Source of the DNA: Bacillus_BD sp963708895 | GTDB lineage: Bacteria; Bacillota; Bacilli; Bacillales; Cytobacillaceae | Direction of reading: 5' to 3' | Assembly (NCBI GenBank): GCA_963708895.1 | Contig: CAVPUE010000002.1 | Coordinates: 248,001 to 312,000, forward strand | Length of the DNA: 64,000 nt | Part shown: positions 1 to 8,126 of the stretch, one piece after another | Layout: every line of letters starts with the position of its first letter | Numbering within the stretch: position 1 is the stretch's first letter | Notes under the pieces: model-generated | The model's database searches: none | Seen by the model: only the letters and a program-made list of their open reading frames with translations | Told to the model about the DNA's origin: nothing | Position numbers and translations under genes: made by a program

Positions 1-2
1 CC

Positions 3-695
3 ATAAAAGGCTTTAAGGCAATTAATTTGGCTGGTTTGAGTGTAACGGTTCCTCATAAAACAGCTGTTATGCCGTTGTTAGATGAAATTGATCCATTGGC
101 AGAAGCGATTGGTGCTGTTAATACCATCGTGAATGATCAAGGGCGTTTTATTGGATATAATACAGACGGAAGCGGCTATTTGGAAGGACTCAAAAAGGAA
201 GTATCTTCATTTACAGATCTAAAGATGCTTTTATTAGGTGCAGGTGGAGCGGCTAAAGGAATTTATTTTACAATGGCTCAAGCAGGGTTAAAGAATATTG
301 ATATTGCGAACAGAACGATTTCAAAAGCAGAAGAATTAGTTGAAAATTGTCCGTTTCCTGTTCAATCTGAAGTACTAAGCTTACAGGAAGCTGAAGAACA
401 ACTATCTAAGTATGATTTGATCGTTCAAACAACATCGATTGGATTGCACCCTGATGTTGATTCATCACCTATTTCTGTAGAAAAATTAAAACCAACCGCT
501 ATCGTGAGTGATATTATTTATAGTCCATTAGAAACGAAATTATTACGAGAAGCAAAACGTAAAGGTGCACGTATTCAAAATGGAATACCGATGTTTGCTT
601 ACCAGGGAGCACTACAATTTAAAATGTGGACAGGAATAAGTCCAGATATTGAAAGAATGAAATCAGTTTGTCTTAAACAATTGCTGCTTTCGTAA
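3..695 (+). CDS. aroE: Shikimate dehydrogenase, 5'-truncated by window edge
   Basis: This enzyme reduces 3-dehydroshikimate to shikimate with NADPH in the cytoplasmic shikimate (aromatic amino acid) pathway. The reading frame is open to the left edge, so roughly the first 50 residues lie outside the window and 230 residues are visible. Seen in order: the VPHK motif with the family's catalytic lysine, an NTDGSGY stretch with the substrate-binding Asp, a GAGGAAKG Rossmann loop followed by NRT for NADP binding, and a C-terminal block ending YQGALQFKMWTG. The last residues and the stop codon fall inside a repeated mobile-like element (copy A), so the natural C-terminus may have been slightly rewritten by the insertion. 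It heads the aroE-yqeI-yqeK-rsfS-yqeM cluster. Family assignment is certain. Confidence 0.95.
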   Translation: MKGFKAINLAGLSVTVPHKTAVMPLLDEIDPLAEAIGAVNTIVNDQGRFIGYNTDGSGYLEGLKKEVSSFTDLKMLLLGAGGAAKGIYFTMAQAGLKNIDIANRTISKAEELVENCPFPVQSEVLSLQEAEEQLSKYDLIVQTTSIGLHPDVDSSPISVEKLKPTAIVSDIIYSPLETKLLREAKRKGARIQNGIPMFAYQGALQFKMWTGISPDIERMKSVCLKQLLLS

Positions 696-855
696 AGTTT
701 GTTGTTAAAATCCAAAAGCCGATTTTAACGAAGAAATAGCATTTGTGCATTTTTATAAATTTTCAGCTCTTTTCTCAAAAATAAAGGACTATGTCAACGT
801 GAAAACAAGGCCAATCAGCTTTTTTACCAAGAGCAAATAGTTTGAGAAAAGAGCC
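682..855 (+). mobile_element. MITE-like element, copy A
   Basis: One of eight copies in this window of a non-coding repeat of about 175-181 bp. This copy carries the left terminal region (TGCT...CGTAAAGTTTG), hairpin 1 (GTTAAAATC / GATTTTAAC around an 8-nt loop, about 703-729), and the long hairpin arms GCTCTTTTCTCAAA and TTTGAGAAAAGAGC, ending GAGCC at 855. Flanking sequences TTAAACAAT and TTAAAGATT are a degraded direct repeat (7 of 9), consistent with an old target duplication. It sits inside the aroE-yqeI interval and supplies the aroE stop codon. Confidence 0.85.
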
Positions 856-874
856 TTAAAGATTAGGAGGAAAC

Positions 875-1165
875 ATGTTAACAGGTAAACAGAAACGATT
901 ATTACGCTCAAAAGCACACCATCTTAACCCTATATTCCAAGTTGGTAAAGGTGGAGTCAATGAAAATATGATCAAACAAATTAGTGAAGCATTAGAAGTG
1001 CGGGAATTGATCAAAATCAGTGTATTACAGAATTGTGAAGAGGATAGAGATGATGTAGCAGAAGCGGTATCAAAAGGTGCAGGTGCAGAACTTGTCCAAA
1101 TTATTGGAAATACAATCGTTCTTTATAAAGAATCAATTGAAAATAAACAAATTGTATTGCCATAA
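875..1165 (+). CDS. yqeI: YhbY/CRM-domain RNA-binding protein YqeI
   Basis: A 96-residue protein that is essentially a single CRM (YhbY) RNA-binding domain. Family members associate with pre-ribosomal particles and probably help large-subunit assembly. The GKGGVNENM loop near residues 27-35 is the GxxG-type RNA-contacting loop, with basic residues clustered at the N-terminus (TGKQKRLLRSKAH). A clear AGGAGG ribosome site lies just before the ATG. It follows aroE as in B. subtilis, but a repeat element separates them and the usual next gene, nadD, is absent. Function by family only. Confidence 0.93.
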   Translation: MLTGKQKRLLRSKAHHLNPIFQVGKGGVNENMIKQISEALEVRELIKISVLQNCEEDRDDVAEAVSKGAGAELVQIIGNTIVLYKESIENKQIVLP

Positions 1166-1222
1166 CAAGTTCAGGATCAACTATTGGCTATACTAAGGAA
1201 TGGAATTTTTTGGGAACTTGAG
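1166..1222 (+). other. Possible 3' scrap of a deleted nadD
   Basis: In relatives the essential gene nadD lies between yqeI and yqeK. Here only about 70 bp separate them. One frame reads ...TIGYTKEWNFLGT-stop just before the yqeK ribosome site, which loosely resembles the NadD C-terminal ending (YxKENGxxGT type). This could be a remnant of an internal deletion, or chance. The similarity is short and judged from memory of the family. Confidence 0.25.
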
Positions 1223-1234
1223 GAGAATCGGTTT

Positions 1235-1811
1235 ATGAAACGAAATAAGGCTTTAGAAATCGTAAAAAAACAAATTACAGAACACCGCTATCAACACACA
1301 TTAGGTGTGATGGAAACAGCCATTGAGCTTGGCTAAGAGATATGGTGCCGATGAGAAAAAGGCAGAACTGGCTGCTATTTTTCATGACTATGCTAAATTT
1401 CGAGATAAAAATGAAATGAAATTCATTATTCAGAGTCAGGGAATGGATCCAGAACTATTGAATTATAATAGTGAACTCTGGCATGCTCCTGTGGGTGCTT
1501 ATTTAGTACAGCAGGAAGCAGAAGTTTCTGATTCGGAGATATTAGATGCGATTCGCTATCATACTACTGGAAGACCTAATATGGCCTTATTAGAAAAAAT
1601 CATCTATTTAGCTGATTACATTGAACCAGGTAGACACTTTCCAGGTGTTGAAGAGGTAAGAGAAATGGCGAAAAAGGATTTAAATCAAGCCTTAATACAA
1701 GCTCTTAAAAATTCGATAGGATTCCTTATGAAGAAAAATCAACTTGTTTTTCCTCTCACATTTCATACTTACAACGATCTAGTTAACAAGGAGGCTCGAG
1801 GGAATGGATGA
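1235..1811 (+). CDS. yqeK: HD-domain Ap4A hydrolase YqeK (one frameshift)
   Basis: YqeK proteins are HD-domain metallo-hydrolases; the family member in B. subtilis cleaves diadenosine tetraphosphate symmetrically. The ATG at 1235 follows a GAGGAG site. Translation runs MKRNKALEIVKKQITEHRY... to AIELG and then hits TAA at once; the frame resumes as LAKRYGADEKK. Removing one G of the GG at 1331-1332 restores a 191-residue protein of normal family length. HD-type metal ligands are visible in HRYQHT, FHDYAKF and LADYIEPG. It overlaps rsfS by 8 bases. The frameshift is most simply a sequencing insertion, as in many other genes here. Confidence 0.88.
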
Positions 1812-2160
1812 ACGTAAAATTTTAGAAATCGCCGTAAAGGCAGCAGATGCGAAAAGAGCAGAAGATATTGTTGTGTTAAATATGAAAGGAATTTCACTAG
1901 TGGCTGACTACTTTGTGATTTGTCATGGTAATTCCGATAAACAAGTACAAGCAATTGCTCGCGAGATTAAAGATAAAGTGGAAGAACAGGAATATTCAAT
2001 AAAACGCATGGAAGGATTTGACGAGGCAAGATGGGCGTTAGTCGACATTGGTGATATCGTTGTTCATGTGTTTCATAAAGATGAGAGAGGTTATTATAAT
2101 TTAGAAAGATTATGGGGAGACGCTCCATTTGAGAATATTCAAAGTGTGCTAAATCCATGA
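1804..2160 (+). CDS. rsfS: Ribosomal silencing factor RsfS
   Basis: RsfS (YqeL, DUF143/Oligomerisation family) binds ribosomal protein L14 and blocks joining of the 30S and 50S subunits when nutrients fall. The 118-residue product shows the conserved core DYFVICHGNSDKQVQAIA (about residues 38-55) and the C-terminal VVHVFHKDERGYYNLERLW block, both diagnostic. The ATG at 1804 lies inside the end of yqeK (8-base overlap) and the stop overlaps the yqeM start as ATGA, so the three genes are probably translationally coupled. Confidence 0.95.
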   Translation: MDERKILEIAVKAADAKRAEDIVVLNMKGISLVADYFVICHGNSDKQVQAIAREIKDKVEEQEYSIKRMEGFDEARWALVDIGDIVVHVFHKDERGYYNLERLWGDAPFENIQSVLNP

Positions 2161-2903
2161 CCTATGGAAGTTTTGCTCTTCTCTATGATGAGTTAATGCG
2201 TGATGTTCCCTATGAACAATGGGTTGAATTTGTAAAAAGGCAAAAAGAATCCTATGAAGTAAAAGGAAATAAGTTTCTCGATGTAGCATGTGGTACAGGT
2301 GAAATTGCAATCCCTTTAAGCGAAGAAGGTTATAGTGTTACTGGCGTTGACCTTTCGTCTGAAATGTTAACAATCGCGAGAGAAAAAGCTGAAAAAAGCG
2401 GTCAGTCCCTTTTTTTAGTACAGCAGGATATGACCGAACTTGAGGGACTTGGCGAGTTTGATATGGTGGGGATTTTTTGCGATTCACTTAATTATTTACA
2501 AACTGAATCATCCATAGTAAAAACATTTGCAAGGGTTGGGGAGCATTTAGTTCAAGGAGGTCTATTCTTCTTTGATGTTCATTCCACCTATAAAATGAAT
2601 GAGTTATTTATGAATCAGACCTATGCTTATAATGGGGAAGAGATCAGTTATATTTGGCAATGTTTTGAAGGTGAGAATCCTTTAAGCGTAGAACATGAGC
2701 TAACCTTTTTTAAATTGGATGGGCAAACGAATCAATACAATCGTTTTGATGAACTTCATATACAGCGAACGTTTCCAATACAGCAATATGAAGCATGGTT
2801 AATCAATAATGGATTTGAAATTCTTTCTATCTCTGCTGACTTTACTGATGATCCACCTAGTACGGAATCAGAAAGAATTTTCTTTACTGCTAGGAAAAAG
2901 TAA
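2157..2903 (+). CDS. yqeM: SAM-dependent methyltransferase YqeM
   Basis: A 248-residue class I methyltransferase. The glycine-rich SAM-binding motif I is FLDVACGTGEIAIPL near residues 40-54, followed by the acidic VTGVDLSSEM strand. The substrate is not known for this family and cannot be read from sequence. Start overlaps the rsfS stop (ATGA), placing it last in the aroE-yqeM run. A hairpin follows, but its T-tract lies on the other strand. Confidence 0.88.
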   Translation: MTYGSFALLYDELMRDVPYEQWVEFVKRQKESYEVKGNKFLDVACGTGEIAIPLSEEGYSVTGVDLSSEMLTIAREKAEKSGQSLFLVQQDMTELEGLGEFDMVGIFCDSLNYLQTESSIVKTFARVGEHLVQGGLFFFDVHSTYKMNELFMNQTYAYNGEEISYIWQCFEGENPLSVEHELTFFKLDGQTNQYNRFDELHIQRTFPIQQYEAWLINNGFEILSISADFTDDPPSTESERIFFTARKK

Positions 2904-2915
2904 TATAATCAAATA

Positions 2916-2958
2916 AAAAGCCCCTGTGGACCAGGTATGAAACCTTATTTCACAGGGG
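2916..2958 (-). terminator. Intrinsic terminator of comER
   Basis: CCCCTGTG at 2921-2928 pairs with CACAGGGG at 2951-2958. On the minus strand the hairpin is followed by CTTTTTATTT, so it suits the end of comER; on the plus strand only a weak A-rich tail follows yqeM. Confidence 0.7.
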
Positions 2959-3039
2959 AAGAGTCATCATCAATTAATTTCTTTATTAGAATAATAAAAT
3001 ATGACAAAAAAAGAAGGATTTTTCATCTAATTCTCGAAT

Positions 3040-3864
3040 TTATTTATTAATGTATTGCCCCCTTAATTTTGCTAAATCATCTTCAAACTTCATATGTGTT
3101 GCCTGAAATACCTTTTCAAACATATCTCCAATTTCATTTTCCAATACTTTAATTCCTTCTCCAGTAATACCACCTTTAACACAAACCTTATCCTGTAAAG
3201 TTGGTAATGTATAATATCCTTTACGAAGCAATTCTCCAAGACCAATTAACATATCACTTGCTAAGATCGTGGCCGTCTCTTGATCAATTTTCGTTTCATG
3301 TACAGCTGCTTCGATAAATCGCTGTGTTAAGTAACTATAAAAGGCAGGGCCGCAGCTTACGATATCAGATGCCACTCTCGTTATTTCTTCGCTTATTTCG
3401 ATTGGTCTCGAAATGTGATTCATTAACTCTTTCAGAAGAACTTTCCACGATTCTTCACAATTTTGTCCAAATGTAAACAAAGAAACACCAGTTAGAGCTC
3501 GATTTGTAATGCTTGGTATTATTCGAGCTACAGAACAGGGGAGAACAGATTCCAATTGATGTACACTAATTGGACTTGTGATCGAAATGACGCATTTTTC
3601 TTTTGTTAAATAAGGTTTTAATACTTTTGTAACTTTATACACATCATGGGGTTTCACGCAAATAAAAATTAAATCTGCTTGTTTTCCAATCTCCTCAATA
3701 TGTTTAGTGACATGTATCTCTGGATAGATTTCTTGAATTGTGATTGCTTTCATTAGAGTTCTATTTGTTATGATCATCGAGGAAGGGGAAACAGCCTTTC
3801 CATCTAATAATGCTTCTGTTAATATTCTCCCCATATTTCCTGTACCAATAATTCCTATTTTCAT
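3040..3864 (-). CDS. comER: Late competence protein ComER (ProC-like oxidoreductase)
   Basis: A 274-residue member of the pyrroline-5-carboxylate reductase family, transcribed divergently from comEA as in B. subtilis. The N-terminus MKIGIIGTGNMGRIL is a dinucleotide-binding Rossmann motif, and the C-terminal half has the ProC dimerisation features (SCGPAFYSYLTQRFIEAA, GGITGEGI). Whether it reduces pyrroline carboxylate is unclear; B. subtilis ComER is not needed for transformation. A GAGGAGGG-type site precedes the ATG on the minus strand. Confidence 0.9.
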   Translation of the reverse strand: MKIGIIGTGNMGRILTEALLDGKAVSPSSMIITNRTLMKAITIQEIYPEIHVTKHIEEIGKQADLIFICVKPHDVYKVTKVLKPYLTKEKCVISITSPISVHQLESVLPCSVARIIPSITNRALTGVSLFTFGQNCEESWKVLLKELMNHISRPIEISEEITRVASDIVSCGPAFYSYLTQRFIEAAVHETKIDQETATILASDMLIGLGELLRKGYYTLPTLQDKVCVKGGITGEGIKVLENEIGDMFEKVFQATHMKFEDDLAKLRGQYINK

Positions 3865-3980
3865 TCATCCATCCCTCCTCTTACAGACCGACTCTCATAT
3901 CATGCTATGAATATTGAAAGTGAATTATGCAAAAAAACAAAAATCTATATAAGTCTTATCACAGAAAGGAAAATTTTTGT

Positions 3981-4612
3981 ATGAAGAATTTTTTAAAACA
4001 TAACAAACCAGCTCTATTCATTGGCCTCATTCTGTTAGTCGCAATAGGTGTTTATTATTTTATCCATTTGGAAGGGGATGGTGGAGGTACACAAGTATCG
4101 AATGATTGGATAGAAGAAGAGCTGCCGATGGATTCTAATGAACCCCAATCCCTTGAATTGGAAGAAAACCCTCAGGAGGAAGAGAATCTAGTTGTTGATG
4201 TAAAAGGAGCAATAAAATCTCCGGGTGTTTATGAAATGAAGCTCGGAGACAGAGTCATCGATGTTATTGAACAGGCAGGTGGTTTACACGAAAATGCAGA
4301 TAGTAATAACATTAACTTTGCTATGAAACTTGTTGATGAAATGGTTCTCTATATTCCCATCGTTGGTGAAGAAATAACATTGAGCCTACAGTTGGGGGTG
4401 TGCAAAATCAAGGTGATGGAAAAGTCAACCTTAATAAAGCATCAGAAGCGGAATTACAGACTCTTACAGGAGTAGGACCTGCAAAAGCAACTGCCATCAT
4501 TGAATATCGCGATCAGAATGGAGGTTTTAAAAAAGTAGAAGAGATAATGGAAATAAGTGGCATAGGGGAAAAGACATTTGAGAAATTTAAAGATCAAATT
4601 ACTGTCCGTTAA
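3981..4612 (+). CDS. comEA: DNA receptor ComEA (one frameshift)
   Basis: ComEA is the membrane-anchored double-stranded DNA receptor for transformation. Starting at ATG 3981 (GAAAGGA site upstream) the protein has one N-terminal membrane segment (residues about 11-28), an acidic linker, an SLBB-like domain (VVDVKGAIKSPGVYEM... to YIPIVGEE), and C-terminal helix-hairpin-helix DNA-binding motifs (LTGVGPAKATAI, ISGIGEKTFEKF). The frame breaks near 4372-4374: restoring one A to the AAA run gives EENNIEPTVGG and joins both parts into about 210 residues, close to the usual 205. This is the only apparent deletion among the thirteen frameshifts here. Confidence 0.92.
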
Positions 4613-4685
4613 AATTTATTGAAAGGATTGTACATTGAAATAATTTTTTATAAGCTAATGATATAAAAATGAAAGGAATTTTTGA

Positions 4686-5102
4686 ATGATGAAAAGAAAA
4701 AGTTGGGACCATTATTTTTTAGATATAGCAAATGAAGTTGGTACACGTTCAACTTGTCCAAGGTTGCATGTGGGCTGTGTGATTGTGAAGGATAAACATA
4801 TTGTTTCAACCGGATATAACGGTTCCATTCATGGACATGATCATTGTGAGGATGTAGGTTGTTTAATTAATGATCAGGGAAGGTGTATTCGTACATTACA
4901 TGCTGAATTAAATGCTGTTCTGCATGCGGATCGAAGTTTATTAAAAGGAGCAACCGCATTTATTACTCATGAACCATGTGAGAATTGTGCTAAAACCCTG
5001 GCACAGTCAGGAATCATAAAAATAGTTTTTCGTGAACCCTATCCAAATAAATGGAATGAAACCTTTTTAAGAGATATTGAAGTTGTTCATCTACCTAAAT
5101 GA
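4686..5102 (+). CDS. comEB: dCMP deaminase-like protein ComEB, short form
   Basis: A 138-residue member of the cytidine/deoxycytidylate deaminase family. Zinc-site motifs are intact: HAEL (about residue 74) and PCENC (about residues 99-103), with the SxGYNGSIHGHDHC substrate loop before them. It is about 50 residues shorter at the C-terminus than B. subtilis ComEB (189 as I recall). It lies between comEA and comEC and is not itself required for DNA uptake in B. subtilis. The GAAAGGA ribosome site fits ATG 4686 or 4689. Confidence 0.9.
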   Translation: MMKRKSWDHYFLDIANEVGTRSTCPRLHVGCVIVKDKHIVSTGYNGSIHGHDHCEDVGCLINDQGRCIRTLHAELNAVLHADRSLLKGATAFITHEPCENCAKTLAQSGIIKIVFREPYPNKWNETFLRDIEVVHLPK

Positions 5103-5129
5103 AAGTGATGATTGTCGTTATCTTTTTAT

Positions 5130-5169
5130 ACAACATAAGGCTCGTCATACCCGAGAAGCCTTATGTTGT
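5130..5169 (+). other. Strong hairpin between comEB and comEC
   Basis: ACAACATAAGGCT (5130-5142) and AGCCTTATGTTGT (5157-5169) are perfect 13-base inverted repeats, extended inward by CTCG/CGAG. No T-run follows on either strand, so it is not a standard terminator; it could be an mRNA processing or stability element that tunes comEC. Confidence 0.6.
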
Positions 5170-5196
5170 AAAAGCATTCTTCTGAGGGGAAATATT

Positions 5197-7524
5197 ATGA
5201 GTACAAAAGGAGTATTTTTGACCATGTCAGCACTACTCGGAACATTAGCTGCCATGGAGAATTTTTTCCTATTTCTAATCATTACAATGATTTTTTTTAT
5301 CTTTTTATTACAAAGAATAAAAGTTGAAATAAAATATATCATGTTATTCCTAGTTATCTTTTCAGTTTTTTTCATAAGAGCATATCTGGAGATTGATTCT
5401 AATCAAACCCATTTTTTAGGAAGTGAAAGGAATTTTATTTTACTTTTCAATGAAATTGGTAAGATTAATGGAGATTTATTGACAATAGCTGTGACCGATC
5501 AAAAAAGTAAGGAGCCATTGTTATTGAGATATAAAATAAAAACGGAGAATGAAAAAAAGCTTCTTCAAAATGAGTTATCTCCAGGAATGGTTTGTCGTGT
5601 TAAGGGCTTATTAGAAAAACCCCCAGAATCCTCCAATCCGAATGCTTTTAATTATAAAAATTATTTGTTACAAAATGGTATTCATTGGATTTTAGAGCCT
5701 GAAGCTTTCCATATCAACTCATGTCAGAATTCCCCCACTCTCCTTACTTCAATAAAAAGGTTTCGTGCTGAAGGCATTCGTTACTTAGAAGATTATTTTC
5801 CAAAAGAAACGGTACCATTGGCTGCTGCACTATTGTTTGGTAGCAGTGATCTCATTTCTGCAGAAACAATGGATGATTATCGAGACTTAGGAATTGTGCA
5901 TTTGTTAGCCATTTCTGGACTTCATATTGCGATCGTTGTAGCGATTTTTTATCAACTGCTTCTTCGAGTAGGAATCACAAGGGAAAACTGTGTGCTTCTT
6001 TTATTACTTTGTTTACCTCTATATGGAATTCTCACTGGAGCATCTCCATCCGTCAATCGCTCCATTATGATGACGATGATTTTACTCATTTGCAAAAGAT
6101 GGGGAAGTGCCTATCATGTTAGCCCACTTGACGGGATATGTGTAACTTTTTTGATTTACGTATTCATCTCTCCATATGTGATTTATAATGTTGGTTTCCA
6201 ACTCTCTTTTTTAGTCACATTTACCCTACTTGTTTCAATCCCTTATATATTAGAAAGTATCGAACAACCCATTTCTGCTCTTTTAAGTACCTCATTTCTA
6301 TCTATGTTATCATCAGCACCGATTCTTCTTTACTTCTTTTATGAATTCTCAGTTATATCCTTAGTTGTGAATCTTATCTATATTCCTTTGTTTAATATTG
6401 TCATTTTACCACTTGTATTAGTTTGTTTTATTTTGCACTTACTGTTTAAAGGGATGATTGATCCATTACTTTATTTATTAAATAAGATCATTATTTGGAC
6501 GAACACCATGACCGAAATCATTGCACAACTTCCTTTTAACCAAGTTGTACTAGGTAAACCAAGTGTTTTTATATTAATTTTGTATATAGTAGGGCTCACT
6601 TTTTTTTTTATTTGCTGGGAAAAGCAGAGGAAGCATTCATGGCATAAATATTGTCTACTGTTCATTCCTCTTTTCTTATTTTCATGTCAATTTTTATTAA
6701 CTACGTATTCAAGGGAAGGGGAAGTAACAATCTTAGATGTAGGTCAGGGGGATAGTATTTTTATTAACCTTCCCTATGGAAAAGGAACATATTTAATCGA
6801 TACTGGGGGGCAGTTATTATTTGAGCGAGAAGCTTGGCAGATGAAGAAGCGCCCCTTTGAGGTAGGAAGAGACACGGTTGTTCCTTTTTTAAAAAGTAAG
6901 GGGATAACTACATTGGATAAGTTGATCATTACTCATGGTGACAGTGATCATGCAGGGGGTGCTGAGGCTGTACTAAATGAGCTGAAGGTAAAAGAGTTGG
7001 TTTTACCGGATTTACTTGAAAGTAGTGAACTTGAAGAGAAACTTATCAAACTGGCTACTGAAAAGCGAATAAAAATAAGGTTTGTTCAAAAGGGCGATCA
7101 ATGGAAAATAGAAAATCAAAGCTTTACAATACTATCGCCAAATGAGGGAACTAGCAGTAATAAAAATAATAGTTCGATTGTTCTTTACACGGAAATGGGA
7201 GGTTTGCGTTGGCTTTTCACAGGTGATTTGGAAGAGGAAGGAGAAAAAAGACTGATTGCTGAGTATCCCGAACTAAAGATAGATGTACTAAAGGTAGGAC
7301 ATCATGGCAGTCAAACATCAAGTAGTGATCTTTTTTTAGATGTACTATCGCCAAAACTAGCTATTATATCAGCGGGGAAGAATAATCGCTTTAACCATCC
7401 ACATCAAGATGTTCTTGATGCATTAGAAAAAAGAAAAATTAAAATATTAAGAACTGACCTTTCTGGAGCGATTACCTATAAATTTGTAAAAGAGACAGGC
7501 ACCTTTTATGTTCACTGTCCATAG
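5197..7524 (+). CDS. comEC: Competence DNA channel protein ComEC
   Basis: ComEC forms the membrane channel that takes single-stranded DNA into the cytoplasm. The frame is open from 5077, but ATG 5197, six bases after GAGGGGA, gives 775 residues, the family length. An N-terminal hydrophobic pair and extracellular domain precede the polytopic Competence domain (LLAISGLHIAIVV near residue 236). A metallo-beta-lactamase-like domain follows (DVGQGDS about 512, THGDSDHAGG about 578, VGHHGSQ further on), thought to degrade the non-transported strand. No frameshift. The comEB hairpin lies between it and its operon partner. Confidence 0.95.
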   Translation: MSTKGVFLTMSALLGTLAAMENFFLFLIITMIFFIFLLQRIKVEIKYIMLFLVIFSVFFIRAYLEIDSNQTHFLGSERNFILLFNEIGKINGDLLTIAVTDQKSKEPLLLRYKIKTENEKKLLQNELSPGMVCRVKGLLEKPPESSNPNAFNYKNYLLQNGIHWILEPEAFHINSCQNSPTLLTSIKRFRAEGIRYLEDYFPKETVPLAAALLFGSSDLISAETMDDYRDLGIVHLLAISGLHIAIVVAIFYQLLLRVGITRENCVLLLLLCLPLYGILTGASPSVNRSIMMTMILLICKRWGSAYHVSPLDGICVTFLIYVFISPYVIYNVGFQLSFLVTFTLLVSIPYILESIEQPISALLSTSFLSMLSSAPILLYFFYEFSVISLVVNLIYIPLFNIVILPLVLVCFILHLLFKGMIDPLLYLLNKIIIWTNTMTEIIAQLPFNQVVLGKPSVFILILYIVGLTFFFICWEKQRKHSWHKYCLLFIPLFLFSCQFLLTTYSREGEVTILDVGQGDSIFINLPYGKGTYLIDTGGQLLFEREAWQMKKRPFEVGRDTVVPFLKSKGITTLDKLIITHGDSDHAGGAEAVLNELKVKELVLPDLLESSELEEKLIKLATEKRIKIRFVQKGDQWKIENQSFTILSPNEGTSSNKNNSSIVLYTEMGGLRWLFTGDLEEEGEKRLIAEYPELKIDVLKVGHHGSQTSSSDLFLDVLSPKLAIISAGKNNRFNHPHQDVLDALEKRKIKILRTDLSGAITYKFVKETGTFYVHCP

Positions 7525-7539
7525 GATATATCAAAATTC

Positions 7540-7567
7540 AAAAAAAAGAGGCTAAACTTTAAGCCCC
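7540..7567 (-). terminator. Intrinsic terminator of yqzM
   Basis: On the minus strand GGGGCT and AGCCTC form a short stem followed by a run of seven T residues. It lies 13 bases past the yqzM stop. Confidence 0.65.
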
Positions 7568-7579
7568 ATACATTTATAG

Positions 7580-7714
7580 TTATGAACTAATAAATTGTAC
7601 TACAGTTCCGATAATAAATAATGTTGCGAAAAATCCAAATGAAACGATAAACCCTACTCCTGAATCAATGGCATCATTTCGTTTACATTGTACATCTTGT
7701 TCAAATTCGTTCAT
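7580..7714 (-). CDS. yqzM: Small membrane protein YqzM
   Basis: A 44-residue ORF: MNEFEQDVQCKRNDAIDSGV, then a hydrophobic stretch GFIVSFGFFATLFIIGTVVQ. This matches the B. subtilis YqzM protein in size, sequence character and location (opposite strand between comEC and holA). A GGGAGGGG ribosome site sits just upstream of the ATG. It has a single predicted membrane helix (about residues 20-41). Function is unknown. Confidence 0.88.
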   Translation of the reverse strand: MNEFEQDVQCKRNDAIDSGVGFIVSFGFFATLFIIGTVVQFISS

Positions 7715-7780
7715 TACGTCCCCTCCCTAAGTATTCTGAATATAGTATAAATTATAAAAGGGAAAAAATCTACTTTAAAA

Positions 7781-7834
7781 AGCTTATTCTACGTTAAAGC
7801 CAGCCTTGGATTTTAACAACAACCTTAACCAACC
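7781..7834 (-). mobile_element. MITE-like element, truncated copy H
   Basis: On the minus strand this reads GGTTGGTTAAGGTTGTTGTT then AAAATCC, continuing to TTTAACGTAGAATAAGCT, which aligns with the left 55 bp of the element including hairpin 1, whose right arm has decayed (GCTTTAAC instead of GATTTTAAC). The right two thirds are absent. Confidence 0.65.
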
Positions 7835-7971
7835 AGCATTCAATAATCATTCCATACCTGTCAACTCTTGTCATTCATACTCTAATCGATATCGGTCAAA
7901 ATATAATTATCCCGCGATTCCGTCACCATTTTTGTTACCTAGGTCTAAAATGAGTGGCGTTCATATAAATT

Positions 7972-8010
7972 AAGAATTGGTACTCTAAGATCGTAGTACC
8001 AATTCTTTTT
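7972..8010 (+). terminator. Strong intrinsic terminator upstream of holA
   Basis: AAGAATTGGTACT (7972-7984) pairs perfectly with AGTACCAATTCTT (7995-8007) around a 10-base loop, followed by a T-run to 8010. It follows no recognised plus-strand gene except comEC 450 bp away, so it may end an unannotated transcript. Confidence 0.8.
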
Positions 8011-8126
8011 GCTATGTAAAGAGAATATTTCTGGGGGGCACACATGATTTTCTACTTGTAAAATTTCATTTGCTTCATTACGATAGAAGTAGAAACCAGT
8101 TGGGAACCTGAACGGAGCGAGGCAGT

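Larger units (their letters stand above)
7715..8126. other. Intergenic region yqzM-holA
   Basis: About 410 bp without a credible gene. It holds a truncated repeat element (copy H, 7781-7834), a strong intrinsic terminator (7972-8010) with no recognisable gene in front of it, and a weaker inverted repeat (TTCTACTT 8050-8057 / AAGTAGAA 8087-8094) in the holA leader. An unrecognised small RNA ending at the terminator is possible, but I see no convincing promoter. Confidence 0.5.
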
